Source: GCA-2733415 sp964276095
Lineage (GTDB): Bacteria; Bacteroidota; Bacteroidia; Flavobacteriales; Flavobacteriaceae
Direction of reading: 5' to 3'
Assembly: GCA_964276095.1 (NCBI GenBank)
Contig: CAXYDR010000001.1
Coordinates: 1,290,960 to 1,354,959, forward strand
Length of the DNA: 64,000 bases
Shown here: positions 1 through 9,434 of the stretch, piece after piece
Layout of the letters: the number at the start of each line of letters is the position of its first letter
Numbering within the stretch: position 1 is the stretch's first letter
Notes under the pieces: model-generated
The model's input: the letters and a program-made list of their open reading frames with translations, nothing else
Databases searched by the model: none
Told to the model about the DNA's origin: nothing
Position numbers and translations under genes: made by a program

Positions 1-116
1 TTTAGCCTGATGTTTGAGTTTCTGTTACACTCTCTGCTGTTTTTGTATCTAAATATATTAACATAGGAGTTATGTGTTATTCTATGTTAAAATATCGCTC
101 AAGAAAAAAAACTAAT

Positions 117-314
117 GGTAACAACACCTATAAAATAATACCGGTTTTAGTGTGTAAAACTGATAGCTTGTGTATATTTACATAGTCGCCAAATCTTTTA
201 ATTTGGCTTTTTAAATCGACAAAATTAAAATCAAAATCTAAAAGCTTATGGCTTGTGCCAAAACGAAAGGTCACCACTTCTCTGCCCCGCACTATTCATA
301 GCTAAACGTACGTA
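117..314 (+). repeat. attC-like repeat, site A
   Basis: About 198 bp that opens with GGTAACAACACCTATAAAA and closes with CATAGCTAAACGTACG. The same opening and closing words, and internal words such as GCTTGTGTATATTTA and CGCCAAA..TTTTAATTTGG, recur in the sites near 15.9, 16.7, 20.0 and 21.1 kb. The closing R'-type box reads GTACGTA rather than GTTRRRY, so this copy looks slightly decayed. It lies directly before the serine hydrolase gene, as a recombination site would in a cassette array. Confidence 0.6.
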
Positions 315-349
315 ATTAAAAAAAAATCACTCTAAAAACAGATAACATC

Positions 350-1381
350 ATGAGTATAAAACGAATACTAAAAATAATATTTATTATTGCAAGTATATGC
401 TCTTTGTACTTCGTACCTTGGATAATCGTAAAAGCTTGGATAATGCCATTACCTGATACCGTACAGGAGCAAGTTAATGATACTATTGGATATGGATTTG
501 ATGGTATAATCGTTTATGTTGATGAAGGAGGTAAACCACCGGCATATTATGTTTCAGGTTTGAAAAACAGGAAAAACAAGATACCAGCCGATCCACAATC
601 ATTGTTCAAAATTGCCAGTATAAGCAAATTATATGTGGCCGTTGCCATTACAAAATTAGTTAATGACCAACAAATATCTTTGGATAAAACGCTTGCACAT
701 TACTTTCCTGAATTGGTAGGGAAAATTGAATATGCCGAAAAAATAACTATAAAAATGATGGTGCAACATCGAAGCGGTATTCCTAATTATGTAGAAAATC
801 CTGATTTTTGGGTAAACGCACCACATAACGCTAAAGAATCGCTTGAATTCGCACTTGATATGCCTACAAGTTTTGAACCAGATGAAGATTATGGCTATTC
901 AAATACCAACTATTTATTGCTTCGCAAGCTCATTAAAAAGGTCATAGGTTATGATTCTCAACAGTATATCAAGAATGAAATTTTGATCCCACTTGACCTA
1001 AAAAATACATTTGGATCGCTTAATGAAGTGAATATAGATGATGTAATGAGTGGCTATTACATTGGTTATGAGGAAGATTTAAAGGCAGAGAATCAGGGAA
1101 TGTTAGCTACAGCAGAAGATGTGGGTATATTTTTAAGAGCATTAAATGATGGCTCCGTGTTTAGTAAAGGGGAACAGGAAATCTATTCTTCTATTTACGT
1201 TTATGAGCATGGAGGTTTGCTTCCCGGTTATCAAAGTCTTGCAGAATACCATAAAGATATTGACACTGTTGTGATTCAATTTATGAACACCACTGATTTT
1301 GAGGGATATAATTATAATTTATCGGAGGTCTTTATTAATCGTATTGTAAAAATACTGAGAAAAGAAAAAAGTGGGAAGTAA
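350..1381 (+). CDS. Serine hydrolase of the beta-lactamase/DD-peptidase family
   Basis: A 343-residue penicillin-binding-protein-fold hydrolase. The N-terminal hydrophobic stretch (about residues 6-31) suggests a membrane anchor or signal, placing the enzyme on the periplasmic side. Visible catalytic motifs are SxxK (S90-I-S-K93), YxN (Y183-S-N185) and HGG at 287-289, the usual third motif of class C-like esterases and peptidases. Members cleave D-Ala peptides, esters or small amides; the substrate here cannot be told. The stop overlaps the start of the next gene by 11 bp, so the two are probably co-transcribed. The pair lies between attC-like sites A and B, which suggests cassette origin. 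Confidence 0.85.
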   Translation: MSIKRILKIIFIIASICSLYFVPWIIVKAWIMPLPDTVQEQVNDTIGYGFDGIIVYVDEGGKPPAYYVSGLKNRKNKIPADPQSLFKIASISKLYVAVAITKLVNDQQISLDKTLAHYFPELVGKIEYAEKITIKMMVQHRSGIPNYVENPDFWVNAPHNAKESLEFALDMPTSFEPDEDYGYSNTNYLLLRKLIKKVIGYDSQQYIKNEILIPLDLKNTFGSLNEVNIDDVMSGYYIGYEEDLKAENQGMLATAEDVGIFLRALNDGSVFSKGEQEIYSSIYVYEHGGLLPGYQSLAEYHKDIDTVVIQFMNTTDFEGYNYNLSEVFINRIVKILRKEKSGK

Positions 1382-2819
1382 AAACACATCATGGACTATC
1401 TGTTTGGAATGTAACGGACGTGGTAAAAAAAGTAGGAAGCTTCGCAAAAAAACACGTCTCTCCTACCAGAGAGCGGTAGATCAATTTGAAAAAACAAATG
1501 GTGAAGGGATTGTTCCAGTTCGACCTAAGAGACATCTGTCTACATGCTTGAACTGTTCTGGGTCTGGTTTAATTTCTTCTGAGAATCATCCAATAGCAGA
1601 TAAAGAAAATTACCCGCATGTTGCTATTATTGGAGGTGGTATTGGAGGTGTGGCACTGGCTGTAGCTTGTTTACACCGCGGAATCCCTTTTACTCTTTAT
1701 GAGCGTGATAGTAGTTTCGATGCTCGATCTCAGGGTTACGGACTCACTCTGCAACAAGCTAGTAAAGCTATTGAGGGATTCGGTATTTTTTCGTTAGAAA
1801 AAGGAGTGATTTCAACAAGGCATATTGTGCATACTACTAATGGAAAAGTAATTGGGGAATGGGGTATGAGAAAATGGATACAGTCCGATGAAAAAAAGTC
1901 TTCTAAACGTACAAATATACATATCTCACGTCAATCTTTGCGTTTAGCTTTGCTGGAGCAACTAGGCGGACATGATGCAGTACAATGGAATCACCAATTA
2001 GTAGATTTTAAAGAGTGTAAAGGCAATAGTGTAGGACTGAACTTTCTAGTAAATGGAGAAATGAAGAGCGCCAAGGCAGATCTTGTAGTTGGTGCCGATG
2101 GCATTCGTAGTACGGTACGCAGGTTACTGATTGGTGAAGAAATTACCCCTTTATGTTACCTAGGCTGTATTGTTATATTGGGTATTTGTCCGTTAAAGGC
2201 ACTTGAAAATATCGATCGTTCTTTACTAGACTCGGCCACCGTATTTCAAACCGCAAATGGTAATGAGCGAATTTACATGATGCCTTATGATTCAGACTCC
2301 GTAATGTGGCAACTAAGTTTCCCTATGTCAGAAAAAGAGGCTAAATTACTGAGTTCTAAAGGTCCAAAAGCACTTAAGGAAGAAGCGTGTCGGAGAACTC
2401 AGTGGCATGATCCAATTCCACAAATATTAGCGGCTACCTTGGAAACTCAAGTTTCTGGATATCCTGTATATGATCGAGAATTACTCCAATCAGAATTGTT
2501 GGAAAAAATAGGTCAAGTAACGCTTATCGGAGATGCAGCACATCCTATGAGTCCTTTTAAAGGTCAGGGAGCGAATCAAGCGCTCTTGGACGCATTGTCT
2601 CTAGCTCGAGGAATCTCAAGAGGATGTAGACCTTTATCTCAATGGAGAGAAACTGGAGTAAGGGAAAGTGTATTAACTGAGTTTGAATCAGAAATGTTAG
2701 TGCGCAGCGCTTCAAAAGTGAAAGATTCGGCAGCAGCTGCACGATTTTTACATTCCGAAATTGTGCTCCATGAGGGTGATGAGCCGAGAGGACGTTGCTT
2801 AAAAAGAAAAGATGCATAA
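1371..2819 (+). CDS. FAD-dependent monooxygenase with an N-terminal zinc-finger-like segment
   Basis: A 482-residue flavoprotein of the aromatic hydroxylase type. The Rossmann motif GGGIGG is at residues 88-93, the GADG motif at 241-244 and GDAAHP at 387-392, the three hallmarks of FAD/NAD(P)H monooxygenases. The first 80 residues are unusual: two CxxCxGxG-type cysteine pairs (C11/C14 and C59/C62) look like half of a DnaJ-type zinc finger. The best start is GTG at 1371, overlapping the preceding stop; this retains both cysteine pairs. The substrate is unknown. Confidence 0.8.
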   Translation: MGSKNTSWTICLECNGRGKKSRKLRKKTRLSYQRAVDQFEKTNGEGIVPVRPKRHLSTCLNCSGSGLISSENHPIADKENYPHVAIIGGGIGGVALAVACLHRGIPFTLYERDSSFDARSQGYGLTLQQASKAIEGFGIFSLEKGVISTRHIVHTTNGKVIGEWGMRKWIQSDEKKSSKRTNIHISRQSLRLALLEQLGGHDAVQWNHQLVDFKECKGNSVGLNFLVNGEMKSAKADLVVGADGIRSTVRRLLIGEEITPLCYLGCIVILGICPLKALENIDRSLLDSATVFQTANGNERIYMMPYDSDSVMWQLSFPMSEKEAKLLSSKGPKALKEEACRRTQWHDPIPQILAATLETQVSGYPVYDRELLQSELLEKIGQVTLIGDAAHPMSPFKGQGANQALLDALSLARGISRGCRPLSQWRETGVRESVLTEFESEMLVRSASKVKDSAAAARFLHSEIVLHEGDEPRGRCLKRKDA

Positions 2820-3003
2820 CAATGGTAATCATTAATATGACTTTTGGTATTAAAGCTAAAACATATCTATTTTCACATTATCACTAAATATTTTAATTTA
2901 GAGGTGTTCGTAATTTGAAAATTGGCTTTATAAAACGATAAAAACTTATGGTTTGTGTAGATACAAAAAAATCCGGGTGTTATATTCCTTAATATTCATA
3001 GCC
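2814..3003 (+). repeat. Decayed attC-like repeat, site B
   Basis: Starts at the end of the monooxygenase gene with GCATAACAATGG and ends near TATTCATAGCCAACATT, matching the TATTCATAGCTAAACGTT end of intact copies but without the GTT box. The middle (AATTTAGAGGTGTTCGTAATT...ATTGGCTTTATAAAA) closely matches the truncated copy at 21.2 kb. The ends do not complement those of site A, so this is read as a decayed site. Confidence 0.4.
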
Positions 3004-3534
3004 AACATTGAAGTTGATTAAACGAAAACTTATCTTACTCATAAACAAGACTCATTTTATTATTTCTCATTGCAATAAGTCATATACCTTGGATACAAAA
3101 TTGTGATTTTAAAACACATAAATTATTTAATCAATTAATACAGAGAATCAACCCTCATTAAAAAGTCCATATCCGACAATTTAAATGACATTTCTGAACG
3201 ATTCATAGAACTTCCTTTAGCAACCGAACAAAACTTATTCAAGAAATAACCTGAAATTTTTATATTTAAAGATTCTTGCTACAGATTTCCTGTAGTTACA
3301 AAGGTGGAGATTGGTATAACTAAAAATGGGGTATCTTGTACTTCAAATAACGACACTATTATTTCATACTCAAATAATTATGGTGAAGAAGAAATTGCTT
3401 TGACTGATTTAAAAACAAAAAAAATGGCTTGAGGGATGGTATACTGCTGATTGAAAAGGTATGTTTTCTAAAACTTGCCGCTTTAATGAGTAAATATGAT
3501 AATGAAATTAAAAAATTGAAAGTGAGCTTATAAA
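3004..3534 (+). other. Non-coding stretch with a decayed coding remnant
   Basis: There is no intact gene here. About 3255-3445 gives a protein-like reading (…VEIGITKNGVSCTSNND…) on the + strand, interrupted by stops upstream and downstream. It looks like the remains of a small cassette gene. I do not recognise the family. Confidence 0.3.
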
Positions 3535-3608
3535 AAGGTAAATGTATCTTTACACTTGAACTTTCAGCCGGAAATCTAGTCGGTCGATACTTTATACAAA
3601 AGTTAGTT
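3535..3608 (+). repeat. Partial attC-like repeat, site C
   Basis: Only the 3' half is recognisable. The order of words around GAAATCTAGTCGGTCGATACTTTATACAAAAGTTAG mirrors the 3' half of the site at 9.26-9.38 kb (AATTTTAGCAATCGACACTTTACATAACCGTTACC). It ends with a GTTAGTT box. It precedes the thioredoxin/OsmC/permease operon. Confidence 0.35.
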
Positions 3609-3698
3609 TACAAGGAAATAAACTTATACAAGTGTGACAAAAATCACATAATTACATAATTCACAGCCTTATATTTGTTATAAGAAATATGAATAATT

Positions 3699-3935
3699 AT
3701 GACTAAATCAATCAAAATATTAGGAACAGGATGTCAAAAATGTCAATCAATGACAAGTGTTGTTCAAGATGTAATTTCAGAAAATAACATTGATGCAACT
3801 ATTGAAAAAATTGAGGATATAATGGAAATTATGAAGTTTAACGTAATGACAACACCAGCTTTGGTAATAGATGATGTTATTACAATAAAAGGTAGAGTTC
3901 CTTCAAAAGATGAAGTATTAGCTCTTTTAAAATAA
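3699..3935 (+). CDS. Small thioredoxin-fold protein (redox-active disulfide type)
   Basis: A 78-residue minimal thioredoxin-like protein with the motif GTGC12-QKC15 after the first beta strand and the cis-proline TTPALVIDD near residue 52, both typical of the small archaeal/bacterial redox-active disulfide proteins. It probably handles thiol-disulfide exchange in the cytoplasm. It is followed within 12 bp by an OsmC-family gene and then by a DUF318 permease. This three-gene grouping is common in Bacteroidota and is usually interpreted as metalloid or thiol stress handling. Confidence 0.85.
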   Translation: MTKSIKILGTGCQKCQSMTSVVQDVISENNIDATIEKIEDIMEIMKFNVMTTPALVIDDVITIKGRVPSKDEVLALLK

Positions 3936-3947
3936 TTCAACACAACT

Positions 3948-4355
3948 ATGAATTATCATATCAAAGCTTCATCCATTTCAAATCAAGATGCAGTTGTTAA
4001 TATAAAGCAATCAAATATAGAATTTGGTAAGGCTCCAAAGACTGCTGAAATCTTACCAAATCCTGCTGAATTATTCTTGGGCTCTTTTGCTTCCTGCATA
4101 TTGAAAAATGTTGAACGTTTTTCAGGTATGATGAAATTTACTTACACAAAAGCCACAATTGAAGTTAATGCGACACGTCTTGAAAATCCGCCAAGGATGG
4201 AAAATATCATTTACAATTTGACAATTTATAGTAACGATAAAAAATTGAATTCAGACTTACTTAAAAAGAATATTGAAAAGTTTGGTACAATCTACAATAC
4301 TGTAAAATTGTCTTGTTCAATTTCTGGGAATATTAGCACGATTGAAAATGTTTGA
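3948..4355 (+). CDS. OsmC/Ohr family protein
   Basis: A 135-residue protein with the OsmC-type core: NPAELFLGSFASCILKN around residues 47-62 carries the first conserved cysteine, and a second cysteine lies near the C-terminus in VKLSCSISG. OsmC/Ohr proteins reduce organic hydroperoxides with such a cysteine pair. The gene end overlaps the start of the permease gene by 8 bp, indicating translational coupling. Confidence 0.8.
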   Translation: MNYHIKASSISNQDAVVNIKQSNIEFGKAPKTAEILPNPAELFLGSFASCILKNVERFSGMMKFTYTKATIEVNATRLENPPRMENIIYNLTIYSNDKKLNSDLLKKNIEKFGTIYNTVKLSCSISGNISTIENV

Positions 4356-5325
4356 TTGGACACAAAATATAGCAGATTGGTTTGTCTATGATGCTCTGAA
4401 TTTAAACAAAGGACAACATTTAGCAGAAGCTTTAAACTTCTTTATTTATGATACTACAAAGATTCTAATCTTACTTTTTGTCGTTATCTTTTTTATGGGA
4501 ATCGTCAATAGTTACTTTCCCATAGACAAGGTTAAAAACTATTTATCAAGAAATAAATTATTCGGACTAGAATACCTTATGGCAAGTCTTTTTGGTGTGG
4601 TAACACCTTTTTGTTCTTGCTCATCTGTTCCGTTATTTATTGGATTTGTTAGAGGCGGTATTCCTTTAGGCGTAACCTTTTCTTTTTTAATTACTTCTCC
4701 TTTAGTCAATGAAGTGGCTATTGGTTTGTTTGTTGGATTATTCGGAATTAAAACAACTATTATTTATATTATTAGTGGTGTTTTATTAGGAACCATTTCA
4801 GGTGTTATTCTTCATAAATTAAAATTAGAACCTTATTTAACTCCTTGGGTCAAAGAGGTTCTGGCCACAGCACAGAGAGATCAAGATATCTTTATTGCTG
4901 AAAAACAAACTTTAAATCAGCGTTTACCAATAATTTGGAAAGAGGTAATTAATATCCTTAAAGGAATAATTCCTTATGTAATAGTAGGTATTGCTATTGG
5001 TGGATTGATGCATGGTTATATTCCTGATGGTTTTTTTGAAAAATATATGGACAAGGACAATCTATTCGCAGTTCCAATAGCAACTATTTTAGCTATACCA
5101 ATGTATTCTAACGCTTCAGGTGTACTTCCTGTGGTTCAAGTATTGGCTGCAAAAGGAATTCCTTTAGGCACAGCAATAGCTTTTATGATGGGGGTTGTTG
5201 GCTTATCTTTACCTGAAGCAATGCTTCTAAAGAAAGTAATGACTTTAAAACTAATTGCTATCTTTTTTGGAATCGTTACGCTCTGCATCATAATTTCTGG
5301 TTACATATTTAATATAATTTTATAA
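4348..5325 (+). CDS. ArsP/DUF318-family membrane permease
   Basis: An integral membrane protein with about eight hydrophobic segments. The family signature CSCSSVPLFIGF is near residues 89-100, followed by GIPLGVTFSFLITSPLVNE, and a second-half repeat carries MYSNASGVLPVVQ. The family includes ArsP, which exports trivalent organoarsenicals; the substrate here is not proven. I chose ATG 4348 over the upstream TTG at 4342 because it gives the usual short overlap with osmC. It is the last gene of the thioredoxin-OsmC-permease operon. Confidence 0.85.
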   Translation: MFDWTQNIADWFVYDALNLNKGQHLAEALNFFIYDTTKILILLFVVIFFMGIVNSYFPIDKVKNYLSRNKLFGLEYLMASLFGVVTPFCSCSSVPLFIGFVRGGIPLGVTFSFLITSPLVNEVAIGLFVGLFGIKTTIIYIISGVLLGTISGVILHKLKLEPYLTPWVKEVLATAQRDQDIFIAEKQTLNQRLPIIWKEVINILKGIIPYVIVGIAIGGLMHGYIPDGFFEKYMDKDNLFAVPIATILAIPMYSNASGVLPVVQVLAAKGIPLGTAIAFMMGVVGLSLPEAMLLKKVMTLKLIAIFFGIVTLCIIISGYIFNIIL

Positions 5326-5385
5326 TTGAGTAAGACAGGTCTAATCAACTACAATCCTCTAGTTTGTTATAAAGGAGAATTAAAT

Positions 5386-6233
5386 ATGCAAATAAAAACC
5401 TTTCCCTATTATTTGCCTTCATGGAGGACCTGGCGGTTCAATTTATAAAAGCAATATAACTTCATTGTCGCAACTCTCAGATGATGGTTATGATATATAT
5501 TTATATGACCAAATTGGCGGAGGCCATTCCGGTAGATTAGATAATATAAATGATTATACAGCTGATCGACACAAATCAGATCTTGAAGAAATTATCAAGA
5601 ATATTGGAGCAACTAAAATTATATTAATTGGACAATCATGGGGTGCAATACTTGCGAATTTGTTCATTATTGAAAATTCAGAGAAAGTTAATCGTATGAT
5701 ATTAACTGGACCAGGTCCCATTCTTCCTATACGAAAAGAATTATCGAACATTTTCCCCCAGACAGTTTAAAATTAAAAGAGCCCAATTATTCTAATCGTC
5801 AAGGAAATGAAAAGGCATATAATTTACGAAGTATATTTATACTTAAGTGGGCAAAAGTATTCGGTAATAAATTGGCTTCAGATAAAGAAGCTGATGAGTT
5901 TGCCAATTATCTAAATTCTGAACTTAACAAATCAACTTTGGCTGATACTTCAAAAATACGAAAAACTGAAAGTGGAGCAAGTTTTTACGCACAAATAATG
6001 ACAGTAAAAAGCTTTAAAGAGATTAAAAATCATCGCTTTAACATAAAAAAACTAACATTCCTACACTAATTATGAAGGGGCAATGTGATAACCAGAAATG
6101 GGGTTATACTCAAGAATATTTAAAATTATATCCAAATAGTGAACTGGTTGTAATACCCAATGCAGGTCATGCAATTTATATTGAACAGCCAATTCAATAT
6201 ATAAAAACAATAAAGAAGTTTTTAAAACAATAA
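5386..6233 (+). pseudogene. Alpha/beta hydrolase (proline iminopeptidase-like), frameshifted
   Basis: A broken S33-type hydrolase. Its pieces are in three frames. The oxyanion motif HGGPGGS is near 5420 in a different frame from the ATG at 5386. The nucleophile elbow GQSWGA is near 5640. A frame change near 5760 leads into a cap-like segment to about 6055. The last frame (from about 6070) carries the C-terminal stretch NAGHAIYIE with the catalytic histidine. The disruptions are short indels and no element is inserted. The end merges into attC-like site D. Confidence 0.8.
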
Positions 6234-6357
6234 CCGGCCATATAAAACACCATCTAAAATACATGCTTGCTTATCTCCTATTTCAAAAGTAAGTGTATAT
6301 TTACTGGTGAGTTTGCTGTCGAAAATCCAGTCAAGACATTTTATATAAACGTTTGGC
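6228..6357 (+). repeat. attC-like repeat, site D (short form)
   Basis: Opens AATAACCGGCCATATAAAACACC and closes TATATAAACGTTTGGC. The centre AAGTAAGTGTATATTTACT is shared with site E. At about 130 bp this is the short version of the repeat. Its boxes do not complement those of the following site, so the cassette it would delimit (6440-9243) has probably been rearranged. Confidence 0.45.
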
Positions 6358-6439
6358 AAAAACGTAACAAAACGTCATGTAAAGCTCTTAAAAAAAATCT
6401 AATTAATGTATATTACCGACCTATATAAAGGTGGAAGTT

Positions 6440-8284
6440 ATGGAAGACAATAAAATGATAAATTATATTAAAGATGTATTAGAAAATAAGCCAACTGGCT
6501 GGTTGAATCTAACAACCCATCGACTAGATATTTATGATGAAAAATTGGCTAAAACTCAATTCTTAAAACAGTTTGAGACCTTATTTAATGCCAATAATTC
6601 GGAATCATCAGCACTAAGTGAATTACCCACTGCTTTCGACTATATTCGATTAGGTCATCCGTTATCCTGCCTACTAGAATGGTTAATTGCTAAATTAAAT
6701 AATATAGAGCCAAATAATGTAATTAGTTTTTCGTCAAAGACAGTTCCTGTTTTGGCTATTCTTAGAAAAAATTTATTAGATAATAAAAACACCCAAATCC
6801 TTTATACTGGCGAATTACCAGATTCTTTTGATGCTGAAATTCTAAAGAAAATTTATGGTTATAAATTTGATTTGAAACAAATTAAGAAAGTAGAAAAAAT
6901 TTCTGCGTTTAACGGGAGTACCGTATTCCTTTCGCAACAGGGTGATATTTGTAATTTCAATTTGAATCCAAATATTGACTTTTTTATCAATGTTCATGCA
7001 CACCTTGGGAGTATTCTATTAGTAAATGGTGAACAAAATGAAAATTATATTTCGGAAATTCAGCACGTACGTAGAAGAGAAACCATTGCAATGACACCAG
7101 CCAATTCTCTTACTGCCTTAAATTCATTAGGAGAGCAATCTTCTTTTGATCATAAGAAAAGTAATGTTGAGGCAGATAAAACATCGGTATTAAATTCAAT
7201 TAATGAAATCACCGGTACAAACACAAAAGCACTAGTTGCTTCAAGCGGACTATCTATTCAATATGCGATTTTAATGGGACTTGTTCACGATGCGCTAGAA
7301 AAGCATAAAGGAAAGGATATTAAAATTGTAGTACCTCCAAATTGTTATGGTGGAACAAATGACCAAGCAAGACGAGTTGCTGCTTGTATTGATAATGTTG
7401 AGGTGATGGATTTACCTGTTGATGGTGATAACGATATGGTTCAAAGTATTGATATCGTTTTAGCTAAAATTGCTGCAGAAAATGCTATCCCATATATTAT
7501 CGCTGAAATTCCAACAAACCCTAGAGTTGAAGTTCCAGATTTGATACAATTAAGAAATGTTTTAAGTAAAGAACGTAAAACAAATGGTGGTGAAACTGCT
7601 ATCGATCCGGTTTTTATTTTAGATCAAACATTTTGTCCTAATGTACACTTTTTAGGTGATGATGAAATACTCTCAACGGTTAGAACCATTTCATTTGCTA
7701 GTGGATCGAAATTTCCTAGTGGTGGGCAATGTACTGCTGGTTACTGTGTAGGAAATACAAAAACGGAAGCTTTGATGGAAAAAATAGAATTACATCTAAG
7801 ACTTTGTGATAATGAAGCTACGAATCTTCAATATGAAATATTAGCAAAACAGTTGCCATCAATGAATCAGCGAATTCATGATGCGTATAAAAATACACGT
7901 GAATTTGTAAACTTTATTAACGCTACTTTACCAGCAGCGAAAATCAATTTTGTTTCAGAAGAATTGGCAGAAAAAGGGTTTACACCATCTGTGTTTTCAT
8001 TAGATCTTCCTACTAAAGGGAATACTGATGAAGAAAGAGAAGCCTATAAAAGAGCGTTGAATTTGAAGTTAATCAATTTAATGATTACGGAAATTCCACA
8101 CGAAAGTAAATACTGTGTGAGCTATGGACAATTAAAGGGCTGTTATTGGACTATCCCAGCAACATCTACTCAAGGAACTACTAAAGAAGGTGACAAAGAT
8201 TATATTGCCCGTGTAGCACTTTCTCCTAACATTGATCTTGAACTTCATAAAAAAGTATTTTTAGACTTTGTTAAAAATATTTAA
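6440..8284 (+). CDS. PLP-dependent transferase, Cys/Met-metabolism type
   Basis: A fold-type I PLP enzyme of about 614 residues. The C-terminal two thirds resemble cystathionine gamma-synthase/lyase-like enzymes, with an aspartate for the pyridine nitrogen in FILDQTF (about residue 396) and the probable PLP lysine in SGSKFPSGG (about residue 424). The N-terminal 200 residues are an extra domain not found in canonical cystathionine enzymes. The start is uncertain among GTG 6431, ATG 6440 and ATG 6455; I chose 6440 because a purine-rich AAAGGTGG lies at a suitable distance. The reaction is not predictable beyond thiol/amino-acid chemistry. Confidence 0.8.
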   Translation: MEDNKMINYIKDVLENKPTGWLNLTTHRLDIYDEKLAKTQFLKQFETLFNANNSESSALSELPTAFDYIRLGHPLSCLLEWLIAKLNNIEPNNVISFSSKTVPVLAILRKNLLDNKNTQILYTGELPDSFDAEILKKIYGYKFDLKQIKKVEKISAFNGSTVFLSQQGDICNFNLNPNIDFFINVHAHLGSILLVNGEQNENYISEIQHVRRRETIAMTPANSLTALNSLGEQSSFDHKKSNVEADKTSVLNSINEITGTNTKALVASSGLSIQYAILMGLVHDALEKHKGKDIKIVVPPNCYGGTNDQARRVAACIDNVEVMDLPVDGDNDMVQSIDIVLAKIAAENAIPYIIAEIPTNPRVEVPDLIQLRNVLSKERKTNGGETAIDPVFILDQTFCPNVHFLGDDEILSTVRTISFASGSKFPSGGQCTAGYCVGNTKTEALMEKIELHLRLCDNEATNLQYEILAKQLPSMNQRIHDAYKNTREFVNFINATLPAAKINFVSEELAEKGFTPSVFSLDLPTKGNTDEEREAYKRALNLKLINLMITEIPHESKYCVSYGQLKGCYWTIPATSTQGTTKEGDKDYIARVALSPNIDLELHKKVFLDFVKNI

Positions 8285-8403
8285 CTAAGTCGGAAGCACT
8301 TAATAAACCATATGCAAACACTTTATGTTTCATACTGTATATACTAAAAAGAGGTAAAAAGATTTGTAATTATTAATAATAATATTGATAGATCCATAAA
8401 AAT

Positions 8404-9243
8404 ATGAAACGATTACAGAGAAAAATTTATTATAAGCTTTCACCTAATTTACGACTCCTTGTACGTAAAGCTTTCTTTTTTCCTATCGATATTTGGAAAA
8501 CAATAACAGGTCAGCGTCATAAGTATGAACCTTCGAAAGGTGATATTTACATCGGCTCAGGTGATTTTATAGCTCAAGGAATTCATCAACTAGAATTGCT
8601 AAAAGAATACGTTCATTTAAAACCTGTAGACACTGTACTTGATGTAGGAAGTGGCATTGGTAGAACAGCTGTTGCATTAACAGAATACCTAACAACTGAA
8701 GGAAGATATGAAGGATTTGATGTGGTAGAAAAAGGTGTGAAATGGTGTAATAAAAAAATTAAAAAAACCTTTCCTAACTTCAATTTCATTTATATTCCCT
8801 TAAACAATGACCTTTATAATAACAGTAAAGGAGATGCACAGAATTTTAAATTTCCATACCCTGATAATTCATTCGATAAAGTTTTTCTCTTTTCAGTGTT
8901 TACACATATGCCTGTGATAGAAATAGCACACTATCTTAGTGAAATAAAGCGAGTTTTAAAACCTGGAGGCCTCTGTTTTTCAACCTTTTTCACCTATACT
9001 ACTCAAAGTGAAAAGGTGATTTCTAATAATAAAAAATTCTCTTTTCCAATAAACAAAGGTGATTATAGGCTAATGAGTAACGAAGTAAAGTCTGCCAATA
9101 TTGCGTTGAAAGAAGATTTTCTGGATGAAATTATAGTGCAAGCTAAATTAGAGAAGTTAAAAACGATAGAAGGATCTTGGAAAGAAAGTGTATTAAATAA
9201 CCATAGTAACGATTTTCAAGATATATATATTCTTAAAGCCTAA
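8404..9243 (+). CDS. Class I SAM-dependent methyltransferase
   Basis: A 279-residue protein with motif I VLDVGSGIGR at residues 78-87, an acidic motif II region (YEGFDVVEKG) and a motif IV/post-IV region FDKVFLFSVFTHM. The first 50 residues are basic and hydrophobic and may contact a membrane or a polymer. The substrate is unknown. It lies 119 bp after the PLP enzyme on the same strand and is followed by attC-like site E. Confidence 0.8.
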   Translation: MKRLQRKIYYKLSPNLRLLVRKAFFFPIDIWKTITGQRHKYEPSKGDIYIGSGDFIAQGIHQLELLKEYVHLKPVDTVLDVGSGIGRTAVALTEYLTTEGRYEGFDVVEKGVKWCNKKIKKTFPNFNFIYIPLNNDLYNNSKGDAQNFKFPYPDNSFDKVFLFSVFTHMPVIEIAHYLSEIKRVLKPGGLCFSTFFTYTTQSEKVISNNKKFSFPINKGDYRLMSNEVKSANIALKEDFLDEIIVQAKLEKLKTIEGSWKESVLNNHSNDFQDIYILKA

Positions 9244-9258
9244 AAGAATGAAAGAAAC

Positions 9259-9378
9259 ACACAACAACATATAAAATGCCTGTTTAAGCACGGGGTTAAA
9301 CCCGAAAGTAAGTGTATATTTACTCGTCGATTTTCTGCTGAAAATTTTAGCAATCGACACTTTACATAACCGTTACCA
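9259..9378 (+). repeat. attC-like repeat, site E (short form)
   Basis: About 120 bp, from ACACAACAACATATAAAATG to CATAACCGTTACCA. The R'-type box GTTACCA (9372-9378) is complementary over seven bases to TGGTAAC at 9979-9985, beyond the following gene, as expected for the two ends of one integron-type cassette. Confidence 0.55.
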
Positions 9379-9434
9379 TCAATTAAAAACACCTTTTAAA
9401 GAGTATCTTTAATTGATGTTTAAATTCTTAAAAT

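Noticed and set aside
2557..2832. Minus-strand 91-codon reading frame opposite the monooxygenase gene
   Set aside because: It lies opposite conserved codons of the FAD enzyme (GDAAHP region) and has no protein-like signature.
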